A DNA stretch of 64,000 bases, from assembly GCA_902806565.1 (NCBI GenBank), contig CADCXA010000056.1, forward strand, positions 434,001-498,000, given 5' to 3'. Below, piece after piece: positions 35,005 to 46,206 of this stretch. Position 1 is the stretch's first letter. Each line of letters begins with the position of its first letter. Position numbers and translations under genes: made by a program. This DNA is from Hypoxylon rubiginosum. Taxonomy: Eukaryota; Ascomycota; Sordariomycetes; Xylariales; Hypoxylaceae. The notes below the pieces were generated by a model. It did not search any database, had not been told where the DNA came from, and saw only the letters and a list, made by a program, of their open reading frames with translations.

Positions 35005-36072
35005 TCATGTTTGGGTGTCGGGATTGGGGTCGGCAGCCCCGCGGATCTTCTTTACTACCGCGCCGACGAGCACGCACAGCCCCCGGACGCGGTGTAGCTG
35101 GGACACCGCGGCCTCCGCCGGATCCGAGATGGTTCGCGAGAACGCATCTGTCCGGTAGAAGCCGGCGGGGTCCCGGCTCCACGTGCGCGGGATGTCGCGA
35201 GTATCGATGGCTTGTAGGGCGGCTTCTCGCCACGACCCCACAGTAGCTGTCGGCTTTACATGGACGCGGACGCGGACGACCGCGACAGGTGAAGCCGACA
35301 GCTGCTGTGGGGTCGTGGCGATGATAGCACCCGGTGGAGCCGTGCTGCCGTCGTCTGAGGGAGACGGGGCGCGTGGCGTCCAGATGTGAGGACGTTCAGT
35401 GTTACCCAGGATTGGGTCGAGTGTTCTAGCGTCGGGCGTCCCAGGCGTTACTTGCGCTAAAAGCGCGTTCGAGGCGATGAAGAATCTTTGCCTAAAATAA
35501 GGCTTGTGCGTCGAGTTCACTACGGAGAGGGCAGAGCCGGCCGGCCGCCACCTAGGACGGTCGGCTCCGGCACCGACAAGATGCCGGGTGCTGCCCCAGA
35601 CCATTCCGGGCGGTTGTCTCGTGAGCGTCGTTGCCTGCGCCAAAGGCACGTTCGGGGCTGCTGGATCTGTTTGCCAATTAAGCCGGCCGGTGCCATTGTG
35701 CGCTTGCGGTGACCGGCGCCGGCAGCCATGGCGAGTGGCTCCGTTTGCTCCAAAACCCCCGGCGTGAACCGGCGTAAACCCACCGGTGTCCCTTGTGAGT
35801 AGACGACAGAGGCGCCGCCGTAGAGGCTCCTCCCCCTTCACTGTATCTCTACAGAGCTTCGTGGACAAGCCGCTGAGATCCAGCTCGAAAGCGCTGCTCT
35901 CGCTGGGCTCCGGCAGGTTCTTAGGGAGCCGGGGACGACGACAGCCGGCAGCGTGACAACCCACCGCGGGGCGACCCTGCCACCAGCAGCCTGCTTCGAA
36001 GGCTCCCAAGTCTAAATAATTAGGTATCGTGCATTTCCCGAGGACGTTATTGAGGTGCTCGGGGCTTAACAT
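35005..36072 (-). CDS. Doubtful 355-aa reading frame in GC-rich repeat block
   Basis: The longest minus frame of the block starts at a good ATG (MLSPEHLNNVLGKC). The first ~100 residues look protein-like. The remainder is rich in Arg, Pro, Thr and Ala and overlaps equally open plus frames, as expected of GC-rich non-coding DNA. It is crossed by the strong inverted repeat at 35228-35320. No motif is recognised. It may be a relic of a mobile element or chance. Confidence 0.2.
   Translation of the reverse strand: MLSPEHLNNVLGKCTIPNYLDLGAFEAGCWWQGRPAVGCHAAGCRRPRLPKNLPEPSESSAFELDLSGLSTKLCRDTVKGEEPLRRRLCRLLTRDTGGFTPVHAGGFGANGATRHGCRRRSPQAHNGTGRLNWQTDPAAPNVPLAQATTLTRQPPGMVWGSTRHLVGAGADRPRWRPAGSALSVVNSTHKPYFRQRFFIASNALLAQVTPGTPDARTLDPILGNTERPHIWTPRAPSPSDDGSTAPPGAIIATTPQQLSASPVAVVRVRVHVKPTATVGSWREAALQAIDTRDIPRTWSRDPAGFYRTDAFSRTISDPAEAAVSQLHRVRGLCVLVGAVVKKIRGAADPNPDTQT
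35228..35320. repeat. 29-bp inverted repeat, 28 of 29 matching
   Basis: The left arm 35228-35256 (CGCCACGACCCCACAG...) and right arm 35292-35320 are reverse complements with one mismatch, around a 35-nt loop of GGACGC repeats. The stem would be very stable as RNA. Confidence 0.85.
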
Positions 36073-36614
36073 CTCGGGCGTCCTCTAGGATTGTAGGATC
36101 GTTGTGGAAGGCCACATGCTCTATAAGAGTATGGGGTCCTGTGGCCAGCGGCACATCGATTCTGGTACCGATTTTCATCAGTATAGCTACGACTCTGATG
36201 AAATTCGGTTATCGTTATTAAAGTCGTCCTCGTAGGTACGTCGGGGCACCGTATTTCGTTTGGTGGCGGCCCGGCCATCCCGGGAACGTGCGGACTCGAG
36301 TATGGTGAGTGAGTAGTCGTTTCGTTCCCAGGATGGGCACGGGGATGGTGATAGCCGCCTAATCGGGTCAACGGGCCGGAGAGGTAGGTTTGGATTTGGT
36401 GAGAAGTGCCCCCCACCTGGCTGATAGACTTCTTGATGGGTCGTCTGCAAAGTTACGGATCAGTCATCTTGTATAAACGGTTTCAAAGGGGGCTAGATAT
36501 TCGACTGGGGAGGCACTTACCGTGCTCTAGTGAAGGGCCAAGATGTCCTCTTGGATCATCAACACAGACCACCAACACAGACCATACAAGAGACAAATGT
36601 CCGATCGCTCCGAT

Positions 36615-36695
36615 GTGCACCTCGCCAAGGTGCTGTCTCTGATTTAAGGGGTTTCGAGACAGCACCTGGAAGAATAGTTTCTTCTCGAGGTGCAC
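36615..36695. repeat. Nested inverted repeats
   Basis: The outer arms GTGCACCTCG (36615-36624) and CGAGGTGCAC (36686-36695) are perfect. The inner arms at 36625-36639 and 36656-36669 pair except for one extra A. Together they make a long interrupted hairpin. Confidence 0.75.
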
Positions 36696-37814
36696 ACCGG
36701 TTGACCCCTGTTAGAGGTGCGATGTCGGGAGGTACTATATGATCTGAGGTTAGCATTTCGAGAGGCAGGAGACCCATAGGGCAATAGTAGTAAACTCACG
36801 AGTCGGCTGGGGCTGGCCACTCCACCGGCAGTCCTAGGCATCGTCGCATTGGCCGGGTAACTCGGCGAAGGGTTGATTGCAGAGGTCGCCACCCAGACCT
36901 CGGAGGGCAGACTGCTAAGAGGTCGCAGCCCAGGCCATGGGACGGCACGGCACTCTGGTCGTGGCTCTCGTAACCACGAGGCACGAGAGGCCCGAGCCAG
37001 GTGGGCCAACCAGCTGGCATGTTTGCATTCGATTCGCGTAACTGGCCGTGCTCAAACGAGTGAGCCCAGAGCTTCTTCTCCGGGTAGGGGACGGAAACCT
37101 CGTGCGTGTCTGAGGCCATCGAGACGGAGGCCCAGAACGGGTCGTAGTACCACGAAAGTAGTGGCGTTAAGGAATGTGTGCGCCAGCCAGCCCCCACCGA
37201 CACGGATGTGCGTTTCGAAGTTATGGAAGGCCGGCCGACGCACAACCCCTTGTACTCTCGCGGGTTTTCGTTGCCCTCCTAGGCATGAGACGAGCCTGGA
37301 ACATGCCCATTGTGCATGTGGGTTATGTGCATGCCCACCATGCATATGGGAGATGTGGGACGAGATGTTCTGCGTCGTTATGCGAGGATTCCGAACGCGA
37401 AGAAAAGCCACGCATACTTGAACATGGGTGTTGTGGCTCTCTGCTTGAGGCCTGTGTATACAGCGCAAATAGTTAGTGTCTTCTCTTTTCCCATGTGATG
37501 AAGCTGTACTCACAAAGGTTGAGGGGGGTTGGAATCATCCTGAATCTAGCACACTGCGCAGGCCCATCTCCACCGTATATGTAGAGGTTGGAGATGGAGA
37601 TGGGCCAGGGTTAACATCGCTCGATGTCGACCTTGAGGTTTAGGTCGATACTCAGCACAACGCCTTGCGCGGCGCTACGCTCGATGCTCGACACGGCACG
37701 GCAGCCTGAGGAGGTTGACCGAAGGCCATGCCTTGGCTTAGAAGCCGTTGTTGTTGTTGATAATAGCGTGTATGATAGGTGTCGAGGTTATAGAGTGTGT
37801 ATGGTGAGTATAGA

Positions 37815-37945
37815 GAGATGTGATGAGTGAGGAGAGATGTGGTAAGTGAAGAGAGAGATGATAGCGGAGAGGGATGGTGGCGGAGATGGATGATGGCGGA
37901 GATGGATGATACCGGAGAGGGATGGTGGCGGAGAGATGTGAGGGA
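37815..37945. repeat. Purine-rich imperfect tandem repeat
   Basis: Repeats of GGAGAGGGATGGTGGC and GGAGATGGATGAT type on the plus strand, just downstream of the possible small gene at 37962-38282. Confidence 0.6.
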
Positions 37946-37961
37946 TGTAGAGATGTTATGT

Positions 37962-38282
37962 TTAGTTAAGTATAGAAGAACAAGTCTCTAGTAGGTAGAG
38001 GTCCAATGGTGTATGGTAGTCTCTAGGAAAACGCAGCCATAGCTGAGGGAGGTTCCATGGTTTGTCGAAATAGGGTAGGTAGGCGATTGCAGCCTCGTAC
38101 AACTTCTTAGATAGCTTCTCCACGCACATCTTTGGGTTCCGCCTTGAGAGCCTCTTCCTCCGCGCCGGGCCTATGACCTGACCCAGCTTGGAGGTGAAGT
38201 GTTGAGAAGATGACATTGTGAGGGTGGAAAGGTAATCCATAGCGTTTCGATGGTATATAGTGCTGAATGGGACCGTGGTCAT
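37962..38282 (-). CDS. Possible small protein, 106 aa
   Basis: ATG at 38282 (MTTVPFSTIYHRNAMDYL) to a TAA at 37962. The product is basic in the middle (PARRKRLSRRNPK) and has a helical, aromatic C-terminal half (LPYFDKPWNLPQLWLRFP). It is the best-looking frame of this stretch. I know of no family, and there is no supporting intron or neighbour, so it may be a lineage-specific gene or chance. Confidence 0.3.
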   Translation of the reverse strand: MTTVPFSTIYHRNAMDYLSTLTMSSSQHFTSKLGQVIGPARRKRLSRRNPKMCVEKLSKKLYEAAIAYLPYFDKPWNLPQLWLRFPRDYHTPLDLYLLETCSSILN

Positions 38283-38760
38283 CTTGAGTCTCTCTCTATG
38301 AATAGTCAATTAGCTGATGAACATAAAAAAGCTTCAACTGATTGAAGGTATCATTCCAAGAAGACATTACTTACCTAGGTACTTTAGGAAGGTGTGAGGA
38401 TCACGAATGCGAAGAAAGTCGATGGTGATGAATTCCACCGATGGCCTTGTTTTTGCCCTTAGGCGCGGCTGGATGAAAGTTTTGTTAGCTCATGTCCGAA
38501 AACGGGGTATACTGGGTAGACCCGACATACTGTTAGGTTTCTATCGCATTCACTGTGTAGTAGTATAGTGTGGATCGGATAGGTAGTGAATAGGACAGGT
38601 ATTCTTATAATATAAGTATACTTCCAAAGTGTAATAGGCGTGAATTCCTGGAGAACTTTACCTGTATAGCCCTTAAGAGGGTTGTTAATGTGTAGGTTTA
38701 TCTTGCTCAGCTCAACTCGTAGGTGATCCATAATCGTGAAGCAGAGTCATAGGATAGTCT

Positions 38761-38844
38761 CTTCGAAACTCCCATGGATATCCTCGAAACTTTCATGGAG
38801 ACCCTCGTAACTCACGTGGATACCCTCGAAACTCCTGTGGATAC
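38761..38844. repeat. Tandem repeat, 4 x 21 bp
   Basis: Units of CCTCGAAACTCCCATGGATA type at 38761, 38782, 38803 and 38824. The 21-bp period keeps a reading frame: on the minus strand each unit encodes a heptad of the (G/K)VSR(V/I)S(T/M) type. Confidence 0.8.
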
Positions 38845-39354
38845 TTCTATTAGTTTCTCCATAGGACTTTCTCGACCTTTGGCAATAGTGAAGCTCTTTG
38901 AAGGATTCTTAGTAGGGTGAGAAAGGTGATAGAGAGAGAAAGGTGAGAGAGTGAGGAAGTAAGAGAGGTGAGGAAGTTTGGAAGTAGACAAGGTGTTTAG
39001 AGATGAATTCATGCGTATGTGCATGCACCACAATGCACAGAATGCAGTGGATTTGTATTGATGGAAGGTGTATCGAAAGTGTAGAGAGTGTGATGACTGT
39101 GTAGAGAGTGTGATGATTGTGAATGGTGGTGAAGTGGTAAAGGAACGAAGAGGAATCGAATTTGTGCGTTGGGACAAAACGAAAACAAATATGTGCAGTG
39201 TGGGAAGAGCAGGAACGAAAATTTGCTGGCAGTATTCGTCGAGTAATGGTAGCAACCACCTACTTGTGCACGGACTTTGAAAAATCTAGGTTATTCGATT
39301 TCGCTCAAGTACCCGTGTATTCCTGTGTTATGGAGGCAAGCACGAGAGTTAGGA

Positions 39355-39470
39355 GACCCTCGAGCATCCACCCCGCAACCGATTAGGGGGACACTCGAGC
39401 ATCACGCTCGCCCCGCAACCGATTAGGGCCCTCGAGCATCATGCTGCATTCACCCCGCGACTGGTTAGGG
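39355..39470. repeat. Three imperfect copies of a ~37-45-bp unit
   Basis: CTCGAGCATC and CCCCGCAACCGATTAGGG recur three times, the third copy diverged (CCCCGCGACTGGTTAGGGG). Confidence 0.7.
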
Positions 39471-39479
39471 GATGTCCAT

Positions 39480-42400
39480 GAACACAGCTTAGGAGTTACA
39501 GGCGGTGGTGGTGAATAACCGCTAAGGGACCGCTATGGCGTATCATGATAGTTACTGCAAAGCCTCCCAGAGCCTCCTCAGGGGCATAGTGGACGTTCTA
39601 GGCGAAGACATCTATTTACAGCACAATACTTCTAGGCACTAACTGTAGAATAACTACCAACTGCCCAAGGGATTAGTCAATGCAACTAAAACGAAACAGC
39701 ACTTCTACAGGTATCGTAATAGACCATATCGATGAGGAATGATTTTAATTGCATCTATCAACACCACAACTCAGTAACCCTAGTCTTGTAACAGGATTTA
39801 CGAAGCATAAGCCCTAATATTATTACCTACATTATATCCTATCAGTGTATGGTCACTTACCCCTTCCCCAAGAGCTGGCTCTCGGGTCTAGCTCTGAGGT
39901 GTGTATTTAGTATACACGGCAGTGACGTTTCCACTGTTTGCATTGGGAGGCAATCACACACATGGGAAACGTATGCCTCTACTGTATCTACAGAATATCC
40001 ACTAGACTCTCCTGGTGAAATAATAAAATAGAAAATCAATCTTGACATTCACCCCTTTTTACACCATGCCGTGCCGAATACCTCACGTAATACCCTCAGC
40101 TGCCGAGTTGTACGGTCATAGATGCTTACACGGCCCCGATCTCGGGAAATAGGGATGAAGTTGGAGTTTGAGGCTCGGCCGGGGGTGGAGACGGACTAAA
40201 CCTCAAAGTGTTGGCGGACCCGGATGGCCCCCTTCTTTTCGGTGTGTCTAGGTGCTGTGTTGGATCAATATACCGGGGGTTTGCGTTGTTTAGTACAAGA
40301 ACTACGATATAAGCCTCTTATGATCGATTATCTACGAGTTGGGTGGATTTGCTATAGATTCGGATGCTATCTGACCCTGTTCCGGTCATTCTAATATATC
40401 AGGGGCTGTAATGGAAGCAGAGAAATGACCAAGGCCGTATAGCGGAACACTCGCCGATAAGTAGACCGTTTGCTCTTCCGTTTGCTCTTCTGCAAGACCA
40501 TTTTACGTCACATAGCATCTTCATTTCTCTAGCCACTGTGTGTTTTCCCTTGGTTTCGCTCTTAGAAGGCTATCGTCGGCATATTCATTCGTTGATCGCC
40601 GTATATCCTAGTGTTGTGCATCGATAGACAATCCTTCGCCCTTACGAGAGTCTAGCGTAGCTCGAAGGATCACCTCAAAGGTATGTACCGGGAGATAACT
40701 ACAAATTTTGCAGACTACGCATACATCCAAGGACCAAAAGCTTAACTCCGATGGTGATCACGTCGAAGAGTTTCTCCGAGAGACGATGAGTTTGATTCAA
40801 GTCATTGATAGACATTGTTAAGGGCCAGTGTAATTAGGTCCATCGATGGATGTTGGGTAAATGCAGGTAACAAATTGTACGATACAGTGTTGAAACATAG
40901 CTGCGGGAATTCCGAACTAGTGCTCTGGGATATAAACGAGGGACATTCAACCGTGCCTTTCGATTGACGATGGTTCGTCTAATGACACGTCAGGCCGTAT
41001 ATCTAATGTGTGTATCGAAATTCTGCCCCTTATTCATCCTACGGCACGTACGATATCAAAATGGTCGGTAGCCAAGTAGCTACACACGAAAAAAGGTCGA
41101 AGGATTCCGTCTCAATAAATATGATCTGTCAATTGACACTGTATTATCTTTTCTGCGATGGTCGAATTTTCCCCTGCTAGCTCCGATTCCCCCTCCCCGC
41201 TTCCCTCTGTTTCTCGGACGATTATGGATCATGCAGGGTCGCGGCGTTTGATCGAAAAGGGGGGGGACGTAACGTGTGAAAAGACGGAAAAGAAAAAGCA
41301 AAAACGACTGCTCAGTTGAAAAGGACCCTGAAAATCGATTGAACGTGCTGCGAGTTTAAATATTTTCCCTATCACGTTATTTTGCCATGTGGTTTTTCAT
41401 GTACTTACTATGTTATGAGGCTGAGAAACGAAAATCTGGGGTTATGTTGTTTGCTTGGCCCGACCGTCGACGACCCGAGTTTTCGGGTTACGTTGCTATC
41501 AAGGAGAATTTAAAATATCAAGACACCATCTCACTTCATCCCCCCCTCCTCATATTCTTTCCGATAGAGGGTTACACACAACGACGCTGTGCAATCTCGG
41601 CCTGGCTTTCAGCTGGCCATGTACGTACGTTTATTGTGGCGCTTCGCCGTTGTGTGACACGACATATTGGTAGGACAGGAATCCTGTACGCAATACCTGT
41701 ACGCAATATGGGAATTTATTTGGGGGTCCACAAGAAAAGAAATGTGCCCCCCTTGGCCCTTCTTGGAGATACCTGTATCCCAACGGCCCCAAGACCGTTT
41801 TTCCCCTCTTCATCCAGCCCCCAAGCCTCCAAGCCCCCTCTCCCCATGTTACCCAGATGGTCGATGGTCGATGGTCGATTAATAAAGTATTATATTAATC
41901 TGGGAGGAGCTTCGTCAGGGGTAAAAAAGCGGGTAGACCGAAAGAGATGTAGGGAAGCTGATTTAGCTTGATACAACCCACGTGGCCGAGTATTAAGGTT
42001 AATTAATACCTTGCAAGTTGACGCGATCCTCCTTGGGACCCCTGAACGACATCCCTCCGCGATCTTCGAATCCCCATGGTCTCTAACGTCTATCCGCCGA
42101 AGTAAGTCCATACCAGGTAGGTACCTAGGTAGGCATGTATGTATTCCCCATCTACGCCGCCAGGCCGCGAAGTGAGAGCCTCCTCGAGGTGTGGCGTTTC
42201 TTACCAAGACATTTCCGAACGGTCTCGCTCGCGTCTAAAAATACCACCACGTCATGGTTGCTGTGGTGTGGTTGTCCTGGGCCTCTAATCCGCAGATATG
42301 CGGTGCGACCCCCGAAAAGGGCTCATCCAATATCCAATTGGGCGTATGTAGGGTTGCAAATGAGCAAAGTCGGGAACCAGCAATTTGTTTCGTTTCGTTT

Positions 42401-44916
42401 CGTTTCGTTTCGAAGCTAACCTAAGCTTACGGCATGAACTCGCGATGGGATTTCGCGATGGGACTGCGGTGCGATAGGTAGGGTAACGTAAGATCATATC
42501 GTGACCAGTGTTGTGCCTCAGCTCAGTTCTCATTTGTGATACCTCTACTTCGTACGTTGATACTAGCGCAGCGATCGACATCGTACCCGTCTCTACTATT
42601 CTGCCCCGCTACGGCACTCGTTAGAGTCTAAATATCCAACGATTCGGGTGTTCCGCGTGGATCATAGATCATCGATCGTGGGAAGGAAAACACGAGTAGC
42701 GCGCGGAGCCATCCGAACTAGCTTCGGGTGAGCGGCAGCAAGCCTGGCAAGCCACCCTCGCCCGCCGTCACACTCCACTCGATCAACCCCACACTGGCAT
42801 GTCAACGCAGATCCGGGGGGCCGTCCAGATCAACGTTACTTGGCGTGAAACATGACCCGTGGCTGCCTGTGGAGGAGGGGAACAAAAAAATACAAGGGAA
42901 TGAGGACAACAAGGGTTAGTGGAGGGGGAGGGAAGGGGTTCTAATAATAATCGATGTATGTGTTATTTAAAGGATTCGATCCCCGGGGATTGTACCCTAA
43001 CCCGCGGAGGTGTCGATTTCGTGAACCTCTACTATGTACTCTACTATGTACAAGAGCTTGGTTCTCCAACGCATCGGTCTCGTATCCTTCTAATCTCCGT
43101 GTGAGGACTGACGAAGCGGCTGACCATTCTGCCATTGGGCATTGTGGCAGAGACGTTAGGGATTAGAAGGGATCAATAGCGATTGGTTATGTGACTATAG
43201 TTGCACGACACGTAGAAGCATGCAGGTAGGCAGTGTGACTAGCTTGCTCGGATCTGTCTCCGCCGAAAGCTATTCAATTGGGGAATTGTCTGATCATTAG
43301 GAACGTATATGGATGAATATTTGCATGTATACCTGTATGTATACCTGCACGTACGTAAAGAGCAGATCGGGAATCCCGCAATACCCTATTGATCCAACCG
43401 ACGATGAGTACGATGAACTCTTGCACGAAAAGCGTCCATAGACAGGACCGAGCCGGACCGCTGCGGACCGTGCTTCTTGTTGTCAAAAAGCAAGAGCCTT
43501 CTCTCAACTAATGCTAAGCTAAGGATTGGTTTCGGTAATGATGACGCTCGATATTAGTTGCTAGTGGCAGCCTTGTCGCCGCCGATTGTCTTGATGTATT
43601 GAGTTCTAGACTCGGGAGATAAGCCCCGATGGGTCTATTGTGCCTCTGAGGCGCAGCATGAACTGACAAGGCGTATTCCTAGGACCCTTATTTCTATTCA
43701 CTACCCGAGCCTTGTCACTTGTCTCTGTTCTTATCTCCGTGGACTAGCGATGAGACCGGCGATGAGCTTGCGTAGGTATCTCAGGTGGTACCTAGATATT
43801 GACAGCGGGATACAGGTTATTTGGCCCCCAAATGCATCCGGTTGATGCATCGCCCATGATGTTGGAATTCTTGAACGTGTATCGGAGTTGGTTCCGAAAA
43901 GTAGTCCCGGAAAGTGCAATAACATCGCGAACTGCATCCCAAAGACGGCGTACCCCTAGAGGTTGTCGGAATTCCATATTGCGGAATGGGAAAGCAAGAG
44001 AGGGAAACGAAACGGCGGAAATTCACCGCCGCTATTGCTCAACCTAATCTAGATGGGATCCGGGTCCCCCTGTTCTACTAGGAACGTTGGACCCTGGACT
44101 TTCATATCGACGCGATACCTAATGGTAGTTCACCTGACGATCCTGCCTTGTTTTGGTAGACCCTGGAATGATAGTATCAAATGTTGTGAATTTCGCTGTG
44201 ATGGATGACAAGAAACAAATAAAACAATAAACAGGTTTCTTTCTATAAGCTTCTCTCTGTCGGGCCTCTCTCTGTCGGGCCTCTCTATCGGGCCTCTCTG
44301 TCGGACCCGATTTGGGGGTGGTTTTTGTCCCAGAAAGAAAAAAAAGTGTTTTGTGTAGCGCTTGTATAATCCATAAAGGACCCCATGCCTCGGGTATAGA
44401 AAAAAACCCACCCACACCCCCAAAGGACGCCGTTCCCGATGAACACCCCCCCAAAATCCTTATTCCCCCCTCCTTCCCTCCAAGGGACCTGCAGGTATAT
44501 CTAAAACCACCCTGGCCCCCTGGTCTGGTCCCTGGTACAGAAAAATATTGAAAGATGAAGCCCGCATTGGTGTATGTGCATGCAGGGCCAAGAAGGCGCT
44601 TCGAAAAAGCTTGTGCTGTACAATCAATCCACGTCCTCGCCGCCAATCGTCGTCGATATAGGCTAGACCAGGACACGCACCCACACGTCCAACATCCAAC
44701 ATCCAACATCCAACATCCAACACGTACAACGTACACACGTACACTGACATGACATGACATGATATGATAGACCCCACCGGACGCCTTCATTAGATACAAC
44801 ACTGTAGTGGACGGAGAAACTCAAAATCCGAACATAAGACACAACAACGTACACTCCGCGGGGTATGTAGAGGAAAAGGATCAAGTCATCAAGTCATGAG
44901 GTCATGGGGACACTCG
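39480..44916. other. Gene-poor stretch
   Basis: No convincing gene in over 5 kb. Frames at 41387-41971 and 44119-44802 are crossed by simple repeats and lack motifs. Microsatellites include TTTCG x5 at 42389-42413, CTCTCTGTCGGGC copies at about 44253-44310 and ACATCCA copies at about 44693-44721. The right part is the 3' flank of the bZIP gene. Confidence 0.4.
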
Positions 44917-46206
44917 TCATTGGCCCTCCATCTTGGCGTGAAGCTCTGCTGTCCAGCTGTCGTCGCCATCGACTACGGCGCCGTGTTCTAGCAGCATGGC
45001 TGCCATGTCTGTGCGACCAGCCATGACGGCACGCTGTAGCGCCGTGTAGCCTGCCGTATCGCGGCCGTTGACGTTGACATCGTAGCGTTGGAGTAGTAGC
45101 CTTAGCGTGTCGATGTGACCGCCCGCCACGGCAAAATGTAGTAGCGGCGCCGTTGTCTCCGGGAACGAGTGCTGCATCTCGGCCACGCCATCTACAGACG
45201 TCAAGAATGTAGATGTCAGAGACGAGCTGCCAGGGCGTCCAGCAGCGGCACCCGGCTTCCGATCTAGGGGTGACCAATTCGCGGGGCTATTTAGGTCTGA
45301 ATCTGGCGACGTGGCGTACGCGTTGGTGCTATGTGCTACGGCCCCTTCGTCTAGTGAGTACGTTGATTCCGGGTGGTACATGGCCATATCCTCTGTGTTG
45401 TTATATACGCTGAAGCTAATGGAGCGGGGTTAGCTATGGAGAGCACTTTTTGGAAATGTCTGGAGCAAATTAGCTTACTTGGTAGATACTCGTAGTCCGT
45501 CGTGATTATCTGCGGCGGTACCTTGTCCCCACGGCATGGGACTAGGACAGGCGGACGTATAAATCGGGGGTATGCTATTACTCCGTAGGTGGTGAGCGTG
45601 TTGCACAGGTGCGGAGGTGGTAACAGCGCGGGCTCGTCGGCCCGTGGTGGGTAGATCCGGTACGACGTCGTTGGAACCGTGGACTTGCTGAAAATACGAC
45701 GTATCGAATCCCAGCGGGTTCTCTCCGTCCGTCGTGAGCCCGAGACCGTGCAGCTGCTCTCCTGAAGCATGTGGCCAGGTCTGAAGGTAATCGCTCATCC
45801 GCCGCGAGCCGTTGGGCGTCGTCGAGGCTGCTACTTCGGCATTCTGAGCGTGAGAATCTCCTAGGCTAGATGGGCTCCTGCCGCCGGAAGGTAGCTCATG
45901 CTCGGGAGGTGGCGTAGTCGAGGGATCTGAACTCATCGACTGCTGGAGCTGTTGCAGTTGCTTCTTTAACCTCTCTACCTCCTTAGTACGATCCCGCATA
46001 TTACGCCCTGGAGATGGTTAGCCTTGGGCAGACTTGTCAAAGAGCTAAAGACAAAACTTACGATATGCTCGCTGGGCGAGACGGTTCTGAATTTTCCTTC
46101 GCTCGGCAGCATCAGGCAGATTTCTCCAGTCCTCGTCTGGTTTCATCAGATCCACATACGACGTCGTGAGCGGTCGGCCGCTACGTGGTGAAGCTGTCCC
46201 TGACAT
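44917..46206 (-). CDS. bZIP transcription factor with C-terminal ankyrin repeats
   Basis: Three exons (46206-46062, 46007-45479, 45415-44917) with GTAAGT and GTAAGC donors and CCAG and TTAG acceptors, all in phase, give 390 aa. The basic region lies around residues 36-56 and includes NRLAQRAYR (Asn41 to Arg49), the N-x2-AQ-x3-R signature of Yap/AP-1-like bZIPs, split by intron 1 inside Arg49. A short leucine/glutamine zipper follows (RLKKQLQQLQQ). The middle is disordered. At about 310-380 are two ankyrin repeats (APLLHFAVAGGHIDTLRLLL and GYTALQRAVMAGRTDMAAML). This bZIP-plus-ankyrin layout is a known Pezizomycotina class, sometimes near biosynthetic clusters. Here there is no intact cluster beside it. 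It is the only confident intact gene right of 31.4 kb. Confidence 0.88.

Noticed and set aside
39472..40046. LTR between TGTCCATG and CTTGACA
   Set aside because: End sequences are not inverted partners, and flanking 5-mers (GGGGA and T-rich) do not match.
41387..41971. 194-aa plus frame
   Set aside because: No motif, mixed low-quality composition, overlaps the GGTCGAT repeat; probably chance.
42950..43145. tRNA on the minus strand
   Set aside because: A-box-like TGGCAGAATGG and B-box-like GGATCGAATCC are present, but they are too far apart (about 180 bp), and no acceptor or T-stem pairing forms.
44119..44802. 227-aa minus frame rich in Cys and Trp
   Set aside because: The distinctive part is a translation of ACATCCA and CTCTCTGTCGGGC microsatellites; no ATG-led coding character elsewhere.
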